From positions 1 through 19,979 of the forward strand of contig JBASCW010000053.1 of NCBI GenBank assembly GCA_049651845.1: DNA of 19,979 nt, in the 5' to 3' direction. Under the pieces are notes generated by a model that worked only from the letters and a program-made list of their open reading frames with translations, did no database searches and was not told the origin of the DNA. Source of the DNA: RBG-16-66-20 sp049651845 (GTDB lineage: Bacteria > Pseudomonadota > Gammaproteobacteria > Burkholderiales > SG8-39). Both the position numbers and the translations under genes were made by a program. Shown here piece by piece: positions 1 through 6,588 of this stretch. Position 1 is the first letter of the stretch; every line of letters begins with the position of its first letter.

Positions 1-975
1 CTCGAGCAGCGCGAGCGCGCGCGCGGCGAACTCGGCGGGCGCGCGCGTCGGCGCGGCGCCGGTGTGGCTGCGCGTCACGGTGGTGAAGTCGCCGTAGCGC
101 AGCTTGAGCGTCACCGTGCGCGCGAGCAGGCTCTTCTTCTCCAGCGACGCGGCGACCCGCCGCGCCAGGCGCTCGACCTCGGCGCGCATTTCGGCCAGCT
201 TCTCCAGGTCCTCGGGATAGGTCGTTTCGGCGGAGATGGATTTCCAGGGCCGGTCGGGCTTCACCTCGCGCGGATCGTCGCCCTGCGCCAGGCGCTTGAG
301 CCAGCCGGCCAGGCTGCCCACTGTCTTTCGCAATTCAAGCTCTTCGATGTTCCTGATGTCGACCAGCCGCTCAACGCCAATCGCGCGCAGCTTCTTGGCG
401 GTCACGGGCCCCACGCCCCAGAGGGCCTCGACCGGCAGCTTCTGCAGGAACTGCTCGACGCGCTCGGGCGCGATCACGGTGAGGCCGTCGGGCTTGCGCC
501 AGCCCGAGGCGATCTTGGCGAGGAACTTGTTCGGTGCCACGCCGGCCGAGGCGGTCAGGCCGGTGTCCTCGCGGATCCTGTCCTTCAGTTTTCCGGCGAT
601 CACGCTCGCGAGCGGCTCGCCCCAGCTGTTCTCGGTGACGTCGAGGTAGGCCTCGTCCAGCGACAGCGGCTCGACCAGCGGCGTGCAGCCGCGCAGGATC
701 GCCATCACGCGCGCGGAGGCGGCGCGATACTTGGCGAAGTCCGGCCGCACGATCAGCAGGTCCGGGCACAGCCGCACGGCGCGCGCCATCGGCATCGCCG
801 AGCGCACGCCGAACTTGCGCGCTTCGTAGCTGCAGGCGGCGACCACGCCGCGGCCCTGCGGCGAGCCGCCGACCGCGACCGGCTTGCCGCGCAGCGCGGG
901 ATCGTCGCGCTGCTCGACCGACGCGTAGAAGGCGTCCATGTCGAGGTGGATGATTCGGCGCGGTGGGCTCGCCAT
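1..975 (-). CDS. dinB: DNA polymerase IV (Y family), C-terminus beyond left edge
   Basis: This is an error-prone translesion DNA polymerase acting in the cytoplasm on damaged or stalled templates. Reading from 975 to the left edge gives 325 residues without a stop, so the C-terminus is missing. The N-terminal palm motif DMDAFYASVE lies near residues 12-21. Asp12 and the SLDE motif (Asp107, Glu108) are the metal-binding acidic residues, and Tyr17 sits at the steric-gate position. The helix-hairpin-helix segment WGVGPVTAKKL (about 186-196) and the start of the little-finger domain (from about 240) follow. The start ATG lies 24 bases after the rhomboid stop, so the two may be co-transcribed; no strong ribosome binding site is visible. 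I see no LexA-like box within the short gap, so SOS control cannot be claimed. Family assignment is secure; only length and C-terminal clamp-binding motif are unknown. Confidence 0.95.
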   Translation of the reverse strand, partial: MASPPRRIIHLDMDAFYASVEQRDDPALRGKPVAVGGSPQGRGVVAACSYEARKFGVRSAMPMARAVRLCPDLLIVRPDFAKYRAASARVMAILRGCTPLVEPLSLDEAYLDVTENSWGEPLASVIAGKLKDRIREDTGLTASAGVAPNKFLAKIASGWRKPDGLTVIAPERVEQFLQKLPVEALWGVGPVTAKKLRAIGVERLVDIRNIEELELRKTVGSLAGWLKRLAQGDDPREVKPDRPWKSISAETTYPEDLEKLAEMRAEVERLARRVAASLEKKSLLARTVTLKLRYGDFTTVTRSHTGAAPTRAPAEFAARALALLE

Positions 976-999
976 GGGCGCTCGCTCGCGGCAGGGCGA

Positions 1000-1590
1000 T
1001 CAGCGGAACGGAAAGCCGCTGCGCCGGTACTGGATCATCAGCCAGCCCCCGAGCATGCCGCCCAGGTGGGCGAAGTGCGCGATGCCGCGCGCGGTGCCGG
1101 TGACGCCGAGCACGAGCTCGAGCACGCCGTAGAGCGCGACGAACACACGTGCCGGCATCGGGATCGGCGGGAACAGCAGCAGGATGCGCCGCTGCGGGAA
1201 ATACCAGCCGAAGGCGAGCAGCAGGCCGAACATCGCGCCCGAGGCGCCCACGGTAGGGCCCGGCGCTGCGCCGGTCCAGGCGCCGACCGCGAGGTGCGCG
1301 GCCGCCGCTGTGACCAGGCAGGTGAAGTAATACAGCGTGAAGAAGCGCGTGCCGAACAACCGCTCGATGTCCGGGCCGAACATGTACAGCGCCAGCATGT
1401 TGAAGAAGATGTGCGCCAGGCTGCCGTGCAGGAAGCCGTAGCTCACGGGCTGCCAGATCTCGAAAGGCGGCGCGCCGAGCACGCCCGGCGGCCAGAGCGC
1501 GAACCAGGCGATCAGTTCCGGCCCGGAGTGGGTCTGCAGGGCGAAAACGGCGATGTTGGTCCCGAGCAGGGCCAGGGTGGCGGGCGGCAT
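1000..1590 (-). CDS. Rhomboid family intramembrane serine protease
   Basis: This 196-residue membrane protein should cleave transmembrane substrates within the inner membrane. The loop-1/TM2 signature HGSLAHIFFN (residues 55-64, His55, His60, Asn64) matches the HxxxxHxxxN pattern of GlpG-type rhomboids. The nucleophile is Ser117 in GASG (115-118), and the partner His175 lies in AHLGG (174-178). About six hydrophobic segments can be drawn, the core rhomboid fold, with no extra cytosolic domain. The ATG at 1590 is preferred because hydrophobic TM1 follows at once; the ribosome binding site is weak. The dinB gene follows 24 bases downstream on the same strand. Substrate is unknown. Catalytic residues are all present, so it is probably active. 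Confidence 0.93.
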   Translation of the reverse strand: MPPATLALLGTNIAVFALQTHSGPELIAWFALWPPGVLGAPPFEIWQPVSYGFLHGSLAHIFFNMLALYMFGPDIERLFGTRFFTLYYFTCLVTAAAAHLAVGAWTGAAPGPTVGASGAMFGLLLAFGWYFPQRRILLLFPPIPMPARVFVALYGVLELVLGVTGTARGIAHFAHLGGMLGGWLMIQYRRSGFPFR

Positions 1591-1658
1591 GGTTGATCCA
1601 GTTCAGGATTGTGACAAGTTTTTGCAATGCGCCCCGTGAAACTTGCTACCTTGCCTTC

Positions 1659-2033
1659 ATGGGCTACTTCATCCACTACGCGCTGCGCGAGGGCATGCTG
1701 CAGGCCGCCGTGCGCGGCAAGGCCGGCGAGCTGCAGGCCGAGCGCATCGCGCAGGACATCTCGGCCGAGGCCGGCCGCGGCACGGTGAACCGCGTGCTGA
1801 TCGACGTGCGCGGCCTGAGCGATCGCCTGGGCTCGCTCGGCGCGCTGGCGATGGTGCGCTGCGCGCCGGCGCGCATGAACGGCTACCGGGTCGCGGTGGT
1901 CGATGCGATCGAGAACGACGCCTACTACGCGCTGCACGAGATGGCCGCGCAGGCCCACGGCTACGTGCTGCGTTGTTTCAGCTCCGTGACCGAAGCGCTG
2001 CGCTGGCTGCGCAGCGCCCCCAGTCGCGAGTAG
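1659..2033 (+). CDS. STAS/SpoIIAA-like small protein
   Basis: A 124-residue soluble protein. The segment VNRVLIDVRGLSDRLG (around residues 47-62) is a beta-strand followed by a Gly/Asp turn, as in SpoIIAA-like STAS domains, and a second strand YRVAVVDAIEND precedes a helix and a C-terminal Ala/Arg-rich helix. STAS-like proteins usually act in phosphorylation-dependent partner switching or bind small ligands; no partner kinase of the SpoIIAB type is nearby. An in-frame ATG exists at 1593, but 1659 is chosen because the protein then begins with the first strand (MGYFIHYALREG) and the intervening sequence looks like non-coding DNA. No Shine-Dalgarno sequence precedes 1659. It converges on the cyclic-nucleotide-binding gene with a 15-base gap. 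Domain call is from pattern only and moderate. Confidence 0.6.
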   Translation: MGYFIHYALREGMLQAAVRGKAGELQAERIAQDISAEAGRGTVNRVLIDVRGLSDRLGSLGALAMVRCAPARMNGYRVAVVDAIENDAYYALHEMAAQAHGYVLRCFSSVTEALRWLRSAPSRE

Positions 2034-2048
2034 ACGCCTCCCGTTTTC

Positions 2049-2897
2049 CTATTTCAGCTTCGCGGTCAGCAGGCGCAGGCGCTCGGCGAGCGAGGCGAGC
2101 AGCGATTCGGCGAACTCCGGGTTGGTCTTCACCAGCATCAGCAACGCGGTGCGGTTGATCGGCAGCAGCTGGCAGTCCGTCTCGGCCACCGCGCTGGCGA
2201 GGCGCGGCGCCTGATCGAGCAGCGCGAGCTCGCCGAACACGCCGCCGGGCCCGAGGCGCTCCACCACGCCGCCGCTGATCGAGACGGCGACCCTGCCTTC
2301 GAGCACTGCGTACATGCGCAGCCCGGTCTGGCCTTCCTGCACGATGGTCTTGCCGCGGTCGAAGTAGGCCGGCGCGTCGCTGCCCAGGCCGTCGGCCAGC
2401 TCGGCGAGGCGCAGCGGGTCGAACACCACGGACTCCTTCTGCACCGCGTCGCCCCGCAGCGTGGTCTGCTCGGCCAGCCTGGCGATGGTCTCGCGCAGCC
2501 GCTCGATCATGATGCTCATCAGCATGAGCGCGAAATCGGGCTTCCTCTGCAGGCCCTTGTGGAACTGCTTGTCGTCCAGCGCGATCACGCGGCAGGCGGT
2601 TTTCGCCACCGCGCTCGCGCTGCGCGGCGCGTGCGTGATCGAGGCCATCTCGCCGAAGATCTGGCCTTTCTTCACGGTGCCGATGGTCTTGCGGCGCGCC
2701 ACCAGGTCCACTTCGCCGTCGAGCAGCAGGTACATCTTGTCGCGCATGAGCAGCAGCGGCCGCGCCTTCTGGTTCTCGGTGAAGAACGCCTTGCCGGCGG
2801 GCACCTTCTCGGGCTTGCCCGCCGCCTTGAAGAACTCCAGCGCCACGCCCGGGATGTAGCGCGTGTCGTCCCAGGCCCTCGGTTTCGCGGTCGCCAT
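2049..2897 (-). CDS. Tandem cyclic nucleotide-binding domain protein
   Basis: A 282-residue soluble protein made of two cNMP-binding (Crp/PKA-R type) domains and no recognisable output domain. Domain 1 (about 15-145) carries the phosphate-binding cassette FGEMASITHAPRSA (81-94, Glu83 and Arg92). Domain 2 (about 165-282) carries FGELALLDQAPRLA (221-234, Glu223 and Arg232). Both have the Glu and Arg that contact cyclic nucleotide in this family, so both may bind cAMP or cGMP. There is no helix-turn-helix, so it is not a Crp-type regulator. The ATG at 2897 is chosen over the upstream 2996 because a strong GGGGAGGA ribosome site lies just before it and the upstream extension overlaps the divergent gene. 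It is divergent from the DUF1993 gene. Its partner is unknown; a kinase with a cNMP domain lies about 3.7 kb away. Confidence 0.92.
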   Translation of the reverse strand: MATAKPRAWDDTRYIPGVALEFFKAAGKPEKVPAGKAFFTENQKARPLLLMRDKMYLLLDGEVDLVARRKTIGTVKKGQIFGEMASITHAPRSASAVAKTACRVIALDDKQFHKGLQRKPDFALMLMSIMIERLRETIARLAEQTTLRGDAVQKESVVFDPLRLAELADGLGSDAPAYFDRGKTIVQEGQTGLRMYAVLEGRVAVSISGGVVERLGPGGVFGELALLDQAPRLASAVAETDCQLLPINRTALLMLVKTNPEFAESLLASLAERLRLLTAKLK

Positions 2898-2919
2898 TTC
2901 GATCCTCCCCTTGTGAGAG

Positions 2920-2925
2920 TATAAG
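2920..2925 (+). promoter_or_regulatory. Candidate -10 element in 54-bp divergent gap
   Basis: The 54-base gap between the divergent tandem-cNBD and DUF1993 genes must hold both promoters. TATAAG at 2920-2925 is a 5/6 match to the sigma-70 -10 box for the plus-strand gene; overlapping TTATAC could serve the minus strand. No good -35 box is visible for either, so this is only a candidate. Confidence 0.3.
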
Positions 2926-2951
2926 GCTTCGAAAAACGGGGAATGCAACCG

Positions 2952-3458
2952 ATGCCGATCTCGATGTCGCAGGCGAGCGCGCCGCGCTTCGCCCACATGC
3001 TCAAGAATTTGTCAGCGATCCTCGCCAAGGCGCAGGCGCACTGCGAGGCGCGCAAGATCGACCCGCTGGTGCTGGCCGCGTCGCGCCTCTACCCGGACAT
3101 GTTCCCGCTGTCGCGCCAGGTGCAGATCGCCTGCGACACGGCGAAGGGCGCAGTGGCGCGCCTGGCGGGCGTCGAGATCCCGAAGCACGAGGACAGCGAG
3201 AAGACGTTCGCAGAGCTGCAGGCGCGCATCGCCAGGACGCTGGAGTTCATCGGCAGCGTGCCGGCGGCGCGCATCGACGGCAGCGAGGAGCGCGAGATCG
3301 TCCTCAAGCTGCGCGGCCGCGAAGTGAACTTCAAGGGCATGCAGTACCTGCTCGGCTTCGCCTGGCCGAACTTCTACTTTCACGTGACGACCGCCTACGA
3401 CATCCTGCGCCACGACGGCGTCGAGCTCGGCAAGAGCGACTTCCTGGGCGGCCAGTAA
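2952..3458 (+). CDS. DUF1993 family protein (DinB/YfiT-like four-helix fold)
   Basis: A 168-residue soluble protein that I recognise as DUF1993: an N-terminal SMxQAS motif followed by an amphipathic helix (MLKNLSAILAKAQAHCEARK), a central YPDMFPLSRQVQIACD segment, and a C-terminal NFYFHVTTAYDILRHDGVELG block with a conserved His. The family is placed with DinB-like helical bundles; its reaction is not established. The start at 2952 is preferred to an ATG at 2943 because ACGGGGAA lies at normal spacing upstream and the resulting N-terminus fits the family. The MlrC-type gene follows after 12 bases, so the two are probably co-transcribed. No membrane segment or signal peptide is visible. Confidence 0.8.
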   Translation: MPISMSQASAPRFAHMLKNLSAILAKAQAHCEARKIDPLVLAASRLYPDMFPLSRQVQIACDTAKGAVARLAGVEIPKHEDSEKTFAELQARIARTLEFIGSVPAARIDGSEEREIVLKLRGREVNFKGMQYLLGFAWPNFYFHVTTAYDILRHDGVELGKSDFLGGQ

Positions 3459-3470
3459 GCGGACTCGCGC

Positions 3471-4967
3471 ATGCGCCTGGTCATCGCCCAGATGAAGCAC
3501 GAAACCAACACGTTCTCGCCCGTGCCGACGCCGCTGGCGCGCTTCGCGCACGGCACGCCGGCGCCGCTCGAGGGGCGCGAGGTGCACGAGGCGTTCAAGG
3601 GCACCGGCACGGCGATCGGCGCGTTCATCGAGCTCGCCGACCGGGCCGGCGCCGAGGCGGTGTACCCGGTTGCCGGCAACGCCGCGCCGAGCGGCCCGGT
3701 AGAGACCGACGCCTACGAAGCGATGGCCGGCCGCATCGTCGACGCGGTCGCCAGGGGCTGCGACGCGGTGCTGCTCGACCTGCACGGCGCGATGGTCACG
3801 CGCGCGCACGACGACGGCGAGGGCGAACTGCTCGGCCGCGTCCGCCGCGTCGCCCCCGAAGTGCCGATTGGCGTCGCGCTCGACATGCACACCAACCTCT
3901 TTCCCGCGATGGGCAATCTGGCAACGGTGATCGCCGGCTACCAGACCTACCCGCACGTCGACATGTATGAGACGGGCGTGCGCGCGGCGCGACCGATTTT
4001 CTCCCTTCTAAGTAAGAAAACCAGGCCCGCAATGAGCTTCGGGCACCGCCCGATGCTGCCGCACGTGATGCGGCAATCCAGCCTGGATGCGCCGAACAGG
4101 GAAATCCAGGCCAGGGCCAGGGAGATGGAGCGCCAGGGCGCGTTGTCAGCCAGCTTCTTCGTCGGCTTCCCGCACGCGGACATCCCGTATGCCGGCTCGT
4201 CCGCCGTGGTCGTCACCGACGGCGACGCGGCGAAGGCGCGCGCGTTCTGCGACGAGCTGCTCGACATGGCCTGGCGCGCGCGCGAGCAGTTCGTCTATCG
4301 CGTCGAGCCGCTGGACGCGTCGCTGCGGCGCGCGCGCGAGCTCGGCGGCGGCGCGGGCGGACCGGTGGTGCTGCTCGACCACTACGACAACTGCGCCTCC
4401 GGCGGCACCATGGACACGATGATGGTGCTGGGCGCGATCCTCGACGCCGGGCTGGAGGACACCGCGGTGTTCGCGATCTGCGATGCGGCCGCGGTGGAGC
4501 AGACGAAGCGCGCCGGCGTCGGCGCGCGCGTCACGCTGCCGCTGGGCGGCAAGCTGGACATGCCCGCGCTGGGGCTCAAGGGGCGCCCGCGCGAAGTCAC
4601 CGGCAACGTGCGCCGCATCATCAACGGCATCTACCGCAACGAGGGTCCGATGGCGCGCGGCGAGCTCGCCGACATGGGTGCGGCGGTTGTGCTCGACACG
4701 GGCAAGGCGGAGATCGCGGTGATTTCGCGCCACGTCGAGCCGCACGACATCGCCGCGTTCCGCGCGCTCGGCATCGAGCCGCAGAAGAAGCGCTACGTGA
4801 TGCTCAAGAGCCGCGTGCACTGGCGCGCGGGCCTGGGCCCGCTCGCCCGGGCCGTCGTCGAGTGCGCGGGCGAAGGCGTTTGCACGTCAGATTATTCACA
4901 GTTGCGCTTCCGCCGCGTGCGCCGCCCGGTGTTTCCGCTCGATCCCGAAACCCAACCGTCCGTCTGA
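3471..4967 (+). CDS. M81 family metallopeptidase (MlrC-like)
   Basis: A 498-residue protein of the MlrC/DUF1485 family, named for the zinc enzyme that hydrolyses linearised microcystin in sphingomonads; most members act on unknown small peptides or amides. The N-terminal signature MKHETNTFSP (8-17) is diagnostic. Likely metal-site residues lie in LDLHGA (102-107), ALDMHTN (136-142) and YPHVDMYETG (160-169). The C-terminal domain has DHYDNCASGGTMD (303-315), a family variant of the Gly-rich motif. There is no signal peptide, so it is cytoplasmic. The start is close behind the DUF1993 stop, with only a weak ribosome site. A short AT-rich patch with rare codons lies at about 3998-4022. Calling it a microcystin degradation enzyme would be unjustified because the mlrA, B and D genes are absent. 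Confidence 0.95.
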   Translation: MRLVIAQMKHETNTFSPVPTPLARFAHGTPAPLEGREVHEAFKGTGTAIGAFIELADRAGAEAVYPVAGNAAPSGPVETDAYEAMAGRIVDAVARGCDAVLLDLHGAMVTRAHDDGEGELLGRVRRVAPEVPIGVALDMHTNLFPAMGNLATVIAGYQTYPHVDMYETGVRAARPIFSLLSKKTRPAMSFGHRPMLPHVMRQSSLDAPNREIQARAREMERQGALSASFFVGFPHADIPYAGSSAVVVTDGDAAKARAFCDELLDMAWRAREQFVYRVEPLDASLRRARELGGGAGGPVVLLDHYDNCASGGTMDTMMVLGAILDAGLEDTAVFAICDAAAVEQTKRAGVGARVTLPLGGKLDMPALGLKGRPREVTGNVRRIINGIYRNEGPMARGELADMGAAVVLDTGKAEIAVISRHVEPHDIAAFRALGIEPQKKRYVMLKSRVHWRAGLGPLARAVVECAGEGVCTSDYSQLRFRRVRRPVFPLDPETQPSV

Positions 4968-4982
4968 AGGCCCTGGAAGGAA

Positions 4983-5042
4983 GTCACGAAGGGCCCTTCC
5001 TTCGTGACGTACCGCCGCTTTCCGGGCCGGCAGGAAGTCACG
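4983..5042. repeat. Three-arm inverted repeat in the mlrC-lipoprotein gap
   Basis: Arm A (GTCACGAAGG, 4983-4992) and arm B (CCTTCGTGAC, 4999-5008) form a perfect 10-bp stem with a 6-base loop. A third arm C (AGGAAGTCACG, 5032-5042) repeats the sequence found at 4978-4988 and can pair with part of arm B (CGTGAC, 5003-5008, with GTCACG, 5037-5042). No T-run follows, so it is not a typical intrinsic terminator. The gap 4968-5121 contains nothing else that I can identify except a TACAAA -10-like box at 5083-5088. Confidence 0.65.
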
Positions 5043-5121
5043 TCCGCCCGCAAAAAATAGCTGCGCCGCTCGCGCGCAAGGGTACAAAGGGCTCATGGCG
5101 AATCACAACAAAGGAGCAGCC

Positions 5122-5322
5122 ATGAACCGCAACAAGATGCTTGCCCTGGCCGTTCTCGCAGTTGCAGGCTTGTCGGGATGCGCAACCGCGCGCGGCGACC
5201 TCGCCGCGGCCGACACCGCGGCGCCGGCCACCGCGCAGGTCTCGAAGCCGGCCGCGAGCTACGGCAGCATGGGCGGCTACCGCTACCGGCGTCTGGTGAC
5301 AGTCAACGTCCACCGCTCGTAG
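5122..5322 (+). CDS. Small predicted lipoprotein, unknown function
   Basis: A 66-residue peptide with a typical type-II signal: MNRNKM, a hydrophobic core, then the lipobox LSGC with Cys20 as the lipidation site. The mature part is about 47 residues, Ala-rich and then Tyr/Arg/Gly-rich (SYGSMGGYRYRR), with no known domain. The start at 5122 is chosen because AAAGGAG precedes it at good spacing and the signal peptide begins there; an in-frame ATG at 5095 would put 9 extra residues before it. It is followed by a strong terminator at 5351-5381 and so ends its transcript alone. It probably sits on the inner face of the outer membrane. The family is not recognised. Confidence 0.72.
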   Translation: MNRNKMLALAVLAVAGLSGCATARGDLAAADTAAPATAQVSKPAASYGSMGGYRYRRLVTVNVHRS

Positions 5323-5350
5323 CCGACCGCCCGCGGCGAAGCGTGCAACG

Positions 5351-5381
5351 AAAAACCGTCGCTCGCTGGCGACGGTTTTTT
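5351..5381. terminator. Bidirectional intrinsic terminator
   Basis: Left arm ACCGTCGC (5355-5362) and right arm GCGACGGT (5369-5376) form an 8-bp stem with a 6-base loop. Five A precede the stem and six T follow it, so it can terminate both the plus-strand lipoprotein gene and the minus-strand glycine-zipper gene, whose stop lies 12 bases away. This is the clearest terminator in the window. Confidence 0.92.
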
Positions 5382-5393
5382 ATTTGGCGGGGC

Positions 5394-5963
5394 TCATTTC
5401 ACGCCGGGAGGCGGCGGGGGCGGCGCGCCGGGTGGTGGCGGCGGGATGTCCGAGCGGCTGGAGGGCGCGGGCGCATTTGCCGGCGGCGGGGGCGGCGTAT
5501 GGCTGCCCGACCTGCGATTCGAGCTGCCGGTGTAGCCGGCCACCGGCACTTTGTGGCCGCGCGCGTACATGCATTGCTGGTAGGCGTTGTCGTAACGCCG
5601 CTGGATTTCGTATTGCGACATGCTCCCGGTGCTCGCGCCGATCATGCTGCCGGTGAGAAGGCCGAAGGCCGCGCCAGCGGCCGCGTCGTTGCTGCCGCCC
5701 AGGGCCGCGCCTGCCGCCGCGCCGATCACCGTGCCGATCGCCGCGCTCTGCACCGCGCTGCTGGCCGCCGCGTTGTCCGGCGTGGAGCCGCCAACCTGGT
5801 AGCGCGCGTACTGACGGCAATCGACGTCGTCGGCGCGGAACAGCTCGAAGCTCTTGCCCGTGCCGGGCAGCACCATGACGCCCGGACCGCTCGGAATACT
5901 GACGCAGCCCGCGAGTAGAGCGACCGCGCCGAGCGCGGCGAAGACCTTCACGATGGTTCTCAC
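5394..5963 (-). CDS. Glycine-zipper lipoprotein with proline-rich tail
   Basis: A 189-residue predicted outer-membrane lipoprotein. Residues 1-20 form a lipoprotein signal ending in LLAGC (Cys20). Residues about 74-114 are a glycine-zipper segment with repeated small-xxx-small spacing, as in Gly-zipper_OmpA-like proteins. This is followed by YDNAYQQCMYARGH (124-137), the Cys-Met motif usual after such zippers. The tail (about 155-189) is poly-proline (runs of five and six Pro). The start is GTG at 5963, just after the TAG of the upstream gene; AGGA inside the end of that gene is the likely ribosome site, suggesting translational coupling. It ends at a bidirectional terminator. Such proteins are thought to be structural or surface-stress linked; the specific role is unknown. 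Confidence 0.86.
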   Translation of the reverse strand: MRTIVKVFAALGAVALLAGCVSIPSGPGVMVLPGTGKSFELFRADDVDCRQYARYQVGGSTPDNAAASSAVQSAAIGTVIGAAAGAALGGSNDAAAGAAFGLLTGSMIGASTGSMSQYEIQRRYDNAYQQCMYARGHKVPVAGYTGSSNRRSGSHTPPPPPANAPAPSSRSDIPPPPPGAPPPPPPGVK

Positions 5964-5967
5964 GGCG

Positions 5968-6360
5968 CTATTCCTGCGGTCGCGGTGCCACGCGCTGCCA
6001 GCCGGCGGGGCACTCCTTCACGTACGGATAGTACGCGCGCGAATCGCTGCAGTAGTACCAGTAGCCAGAGGGCTCCTGGAACTGCTGCGCTTGCGGTTGC
6101 TCTACGTACACCTGCGGCGGCTGCTGCACCACGTAAGGCGGGTAGTACGCGTATGCCGGGTAGTAGGGGTAGTGGTAGTAGCCGTAACCGTGCGGATACC
6201 ACGGGTAGCCGACGTTGAAGCCGAAGACGAAGCGCGTGCCGTGGCCGCCCTGATAGTGGCCGCCGCGGTAGTAGCCGCCGGCGTTCGCCGGTGCGGCGAC
6301 GAAGGCGCTTGCAAGCGCCACTGCAAGAGCTAGAGCCGGAAACACGCGTGCAGATTTCAT
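5968..6360 (-). CDS. Tyrosine-rich secreted protein
   Basis: A 130-residue exported protein. An N-terminal Sec signal (MKSARVFPALALAVALASAF, cleavage probably after ANA near residue 28) leads to a Gly/Tyr/His-rich mature region of PY and YY repeats. A Gln/Pro stretch and a C-terminal block follow: YWYYCSDSRAYYPYV, KECPAGWQ and RVAPRPQ. This C-terminal Cys-Tyr block is common in small proteobacterial periplasmic proteins of unknown function. The start at 6360 has GAGAGG upstream and puts the signal peptide at the N-terminus. It is directly followed (4 bases) by the glycine-zipper gene, so the pair form an operon of envelope proteins. No enzyme motif is visible. Confidence 0.82.
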   Translation of the reverse strand: MKSARVFPALALAVALASAFVAAPANAGGYYRGGHYQGGHGTRFVFGFNVGYPWYPHGYGYYHYPYYPAYAYYPPYVVQQPPQVYVEQPQAQQFQEPSGYWYYCSDSRAYYPYVKECPAGWQRVAPRPQE

Positions 6361-6426
6361 GGTTGCCTCTCGGAAACAAAGCATAACGCCGAGGCTCGCC
6401 GGCGGGCGGACAATTTGGTAATGAAG

Positions 6427-6455
6427 TGTTTCAAGTTGTAACTCCAGCGTATGCT
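6427..6455 (+). promoter_or_regulatory. Weak candidate sigma-70 promoter upstream of kinase operon
   Basis: TGTTTC (6427-6432) and TATGCT (6450-6455) are spaced by 17 bases and lie about 30 bases before the small ORF at 6486. Each box is a partial match only. The gap 6361-6485 is more AT-rich than its surroundings and must hold promoters for both divergent units. Confidence 0.27.
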
Positions 6456-6485
6456 ACGGCCCGAATTCGAGGAAGGGAAAATGCC

Positions 6486-6578
6486 ATGAAACCTGAACTG
6501 AATCTGCTCGTCTGGACGACGCTGCTCGCGCTGGTTGGCCGGGCTGGCGATGATTTTCCTGCAATTGATTTAGGGTAA
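6486..6578 (+). CDS. Short ORF, possibly a frameshifted small membrane protein
   Basis: An ATG at 6486 follows an excellent ribosome site, GAGGAAGGG (6469-6477), at 8-base spacing, and opens a 30-codon frame ending at 6578, 10 bases before the kinase start. The first 17 residues (MKPELNLLVWTTLLALV) look like the start of a transmembrane helix, but the tail in this frame is hydrophilic (GRAGDDFPAIDLG). The next frame continues the helix (AGLAMIFLQLI, stop at 6571-6573). Loss of one base near 6536 would join the two into a 28-residue single-span membrane peptide. So this is either a decayed or mis-sequenced small membrane protein gene, or a leader ORF coupling translation to the kinase. No homologue is known to me. 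Confidence 0.4.
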   Translation: MKPELNLLVWTTLLALVGRAGDDFPAIDLG

Positions 6579-6588
6579 ATTCGGGCGC

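Noticed and set aside
64..1596. A 510-codon plus-strand frame at the left end
   Set aside because: It lies antisense to DNA polymerase IV and rhomboid genes, both with intact catalytic motifs.
3471..4967. Microcystin degradation gene cluster
   Set aside because: Only an MlrC-family protein is present; no mlrA, mlrB or mlrD-like gene is nearby and MlrC relatives are widespread with other roles.
6486..6578. Start of a MAPEG-family membrane protein
   Set aside because: The first residues look vaguely similar, but both possible frames stop within 31 codons and no further MAPEG-like sequence follows.
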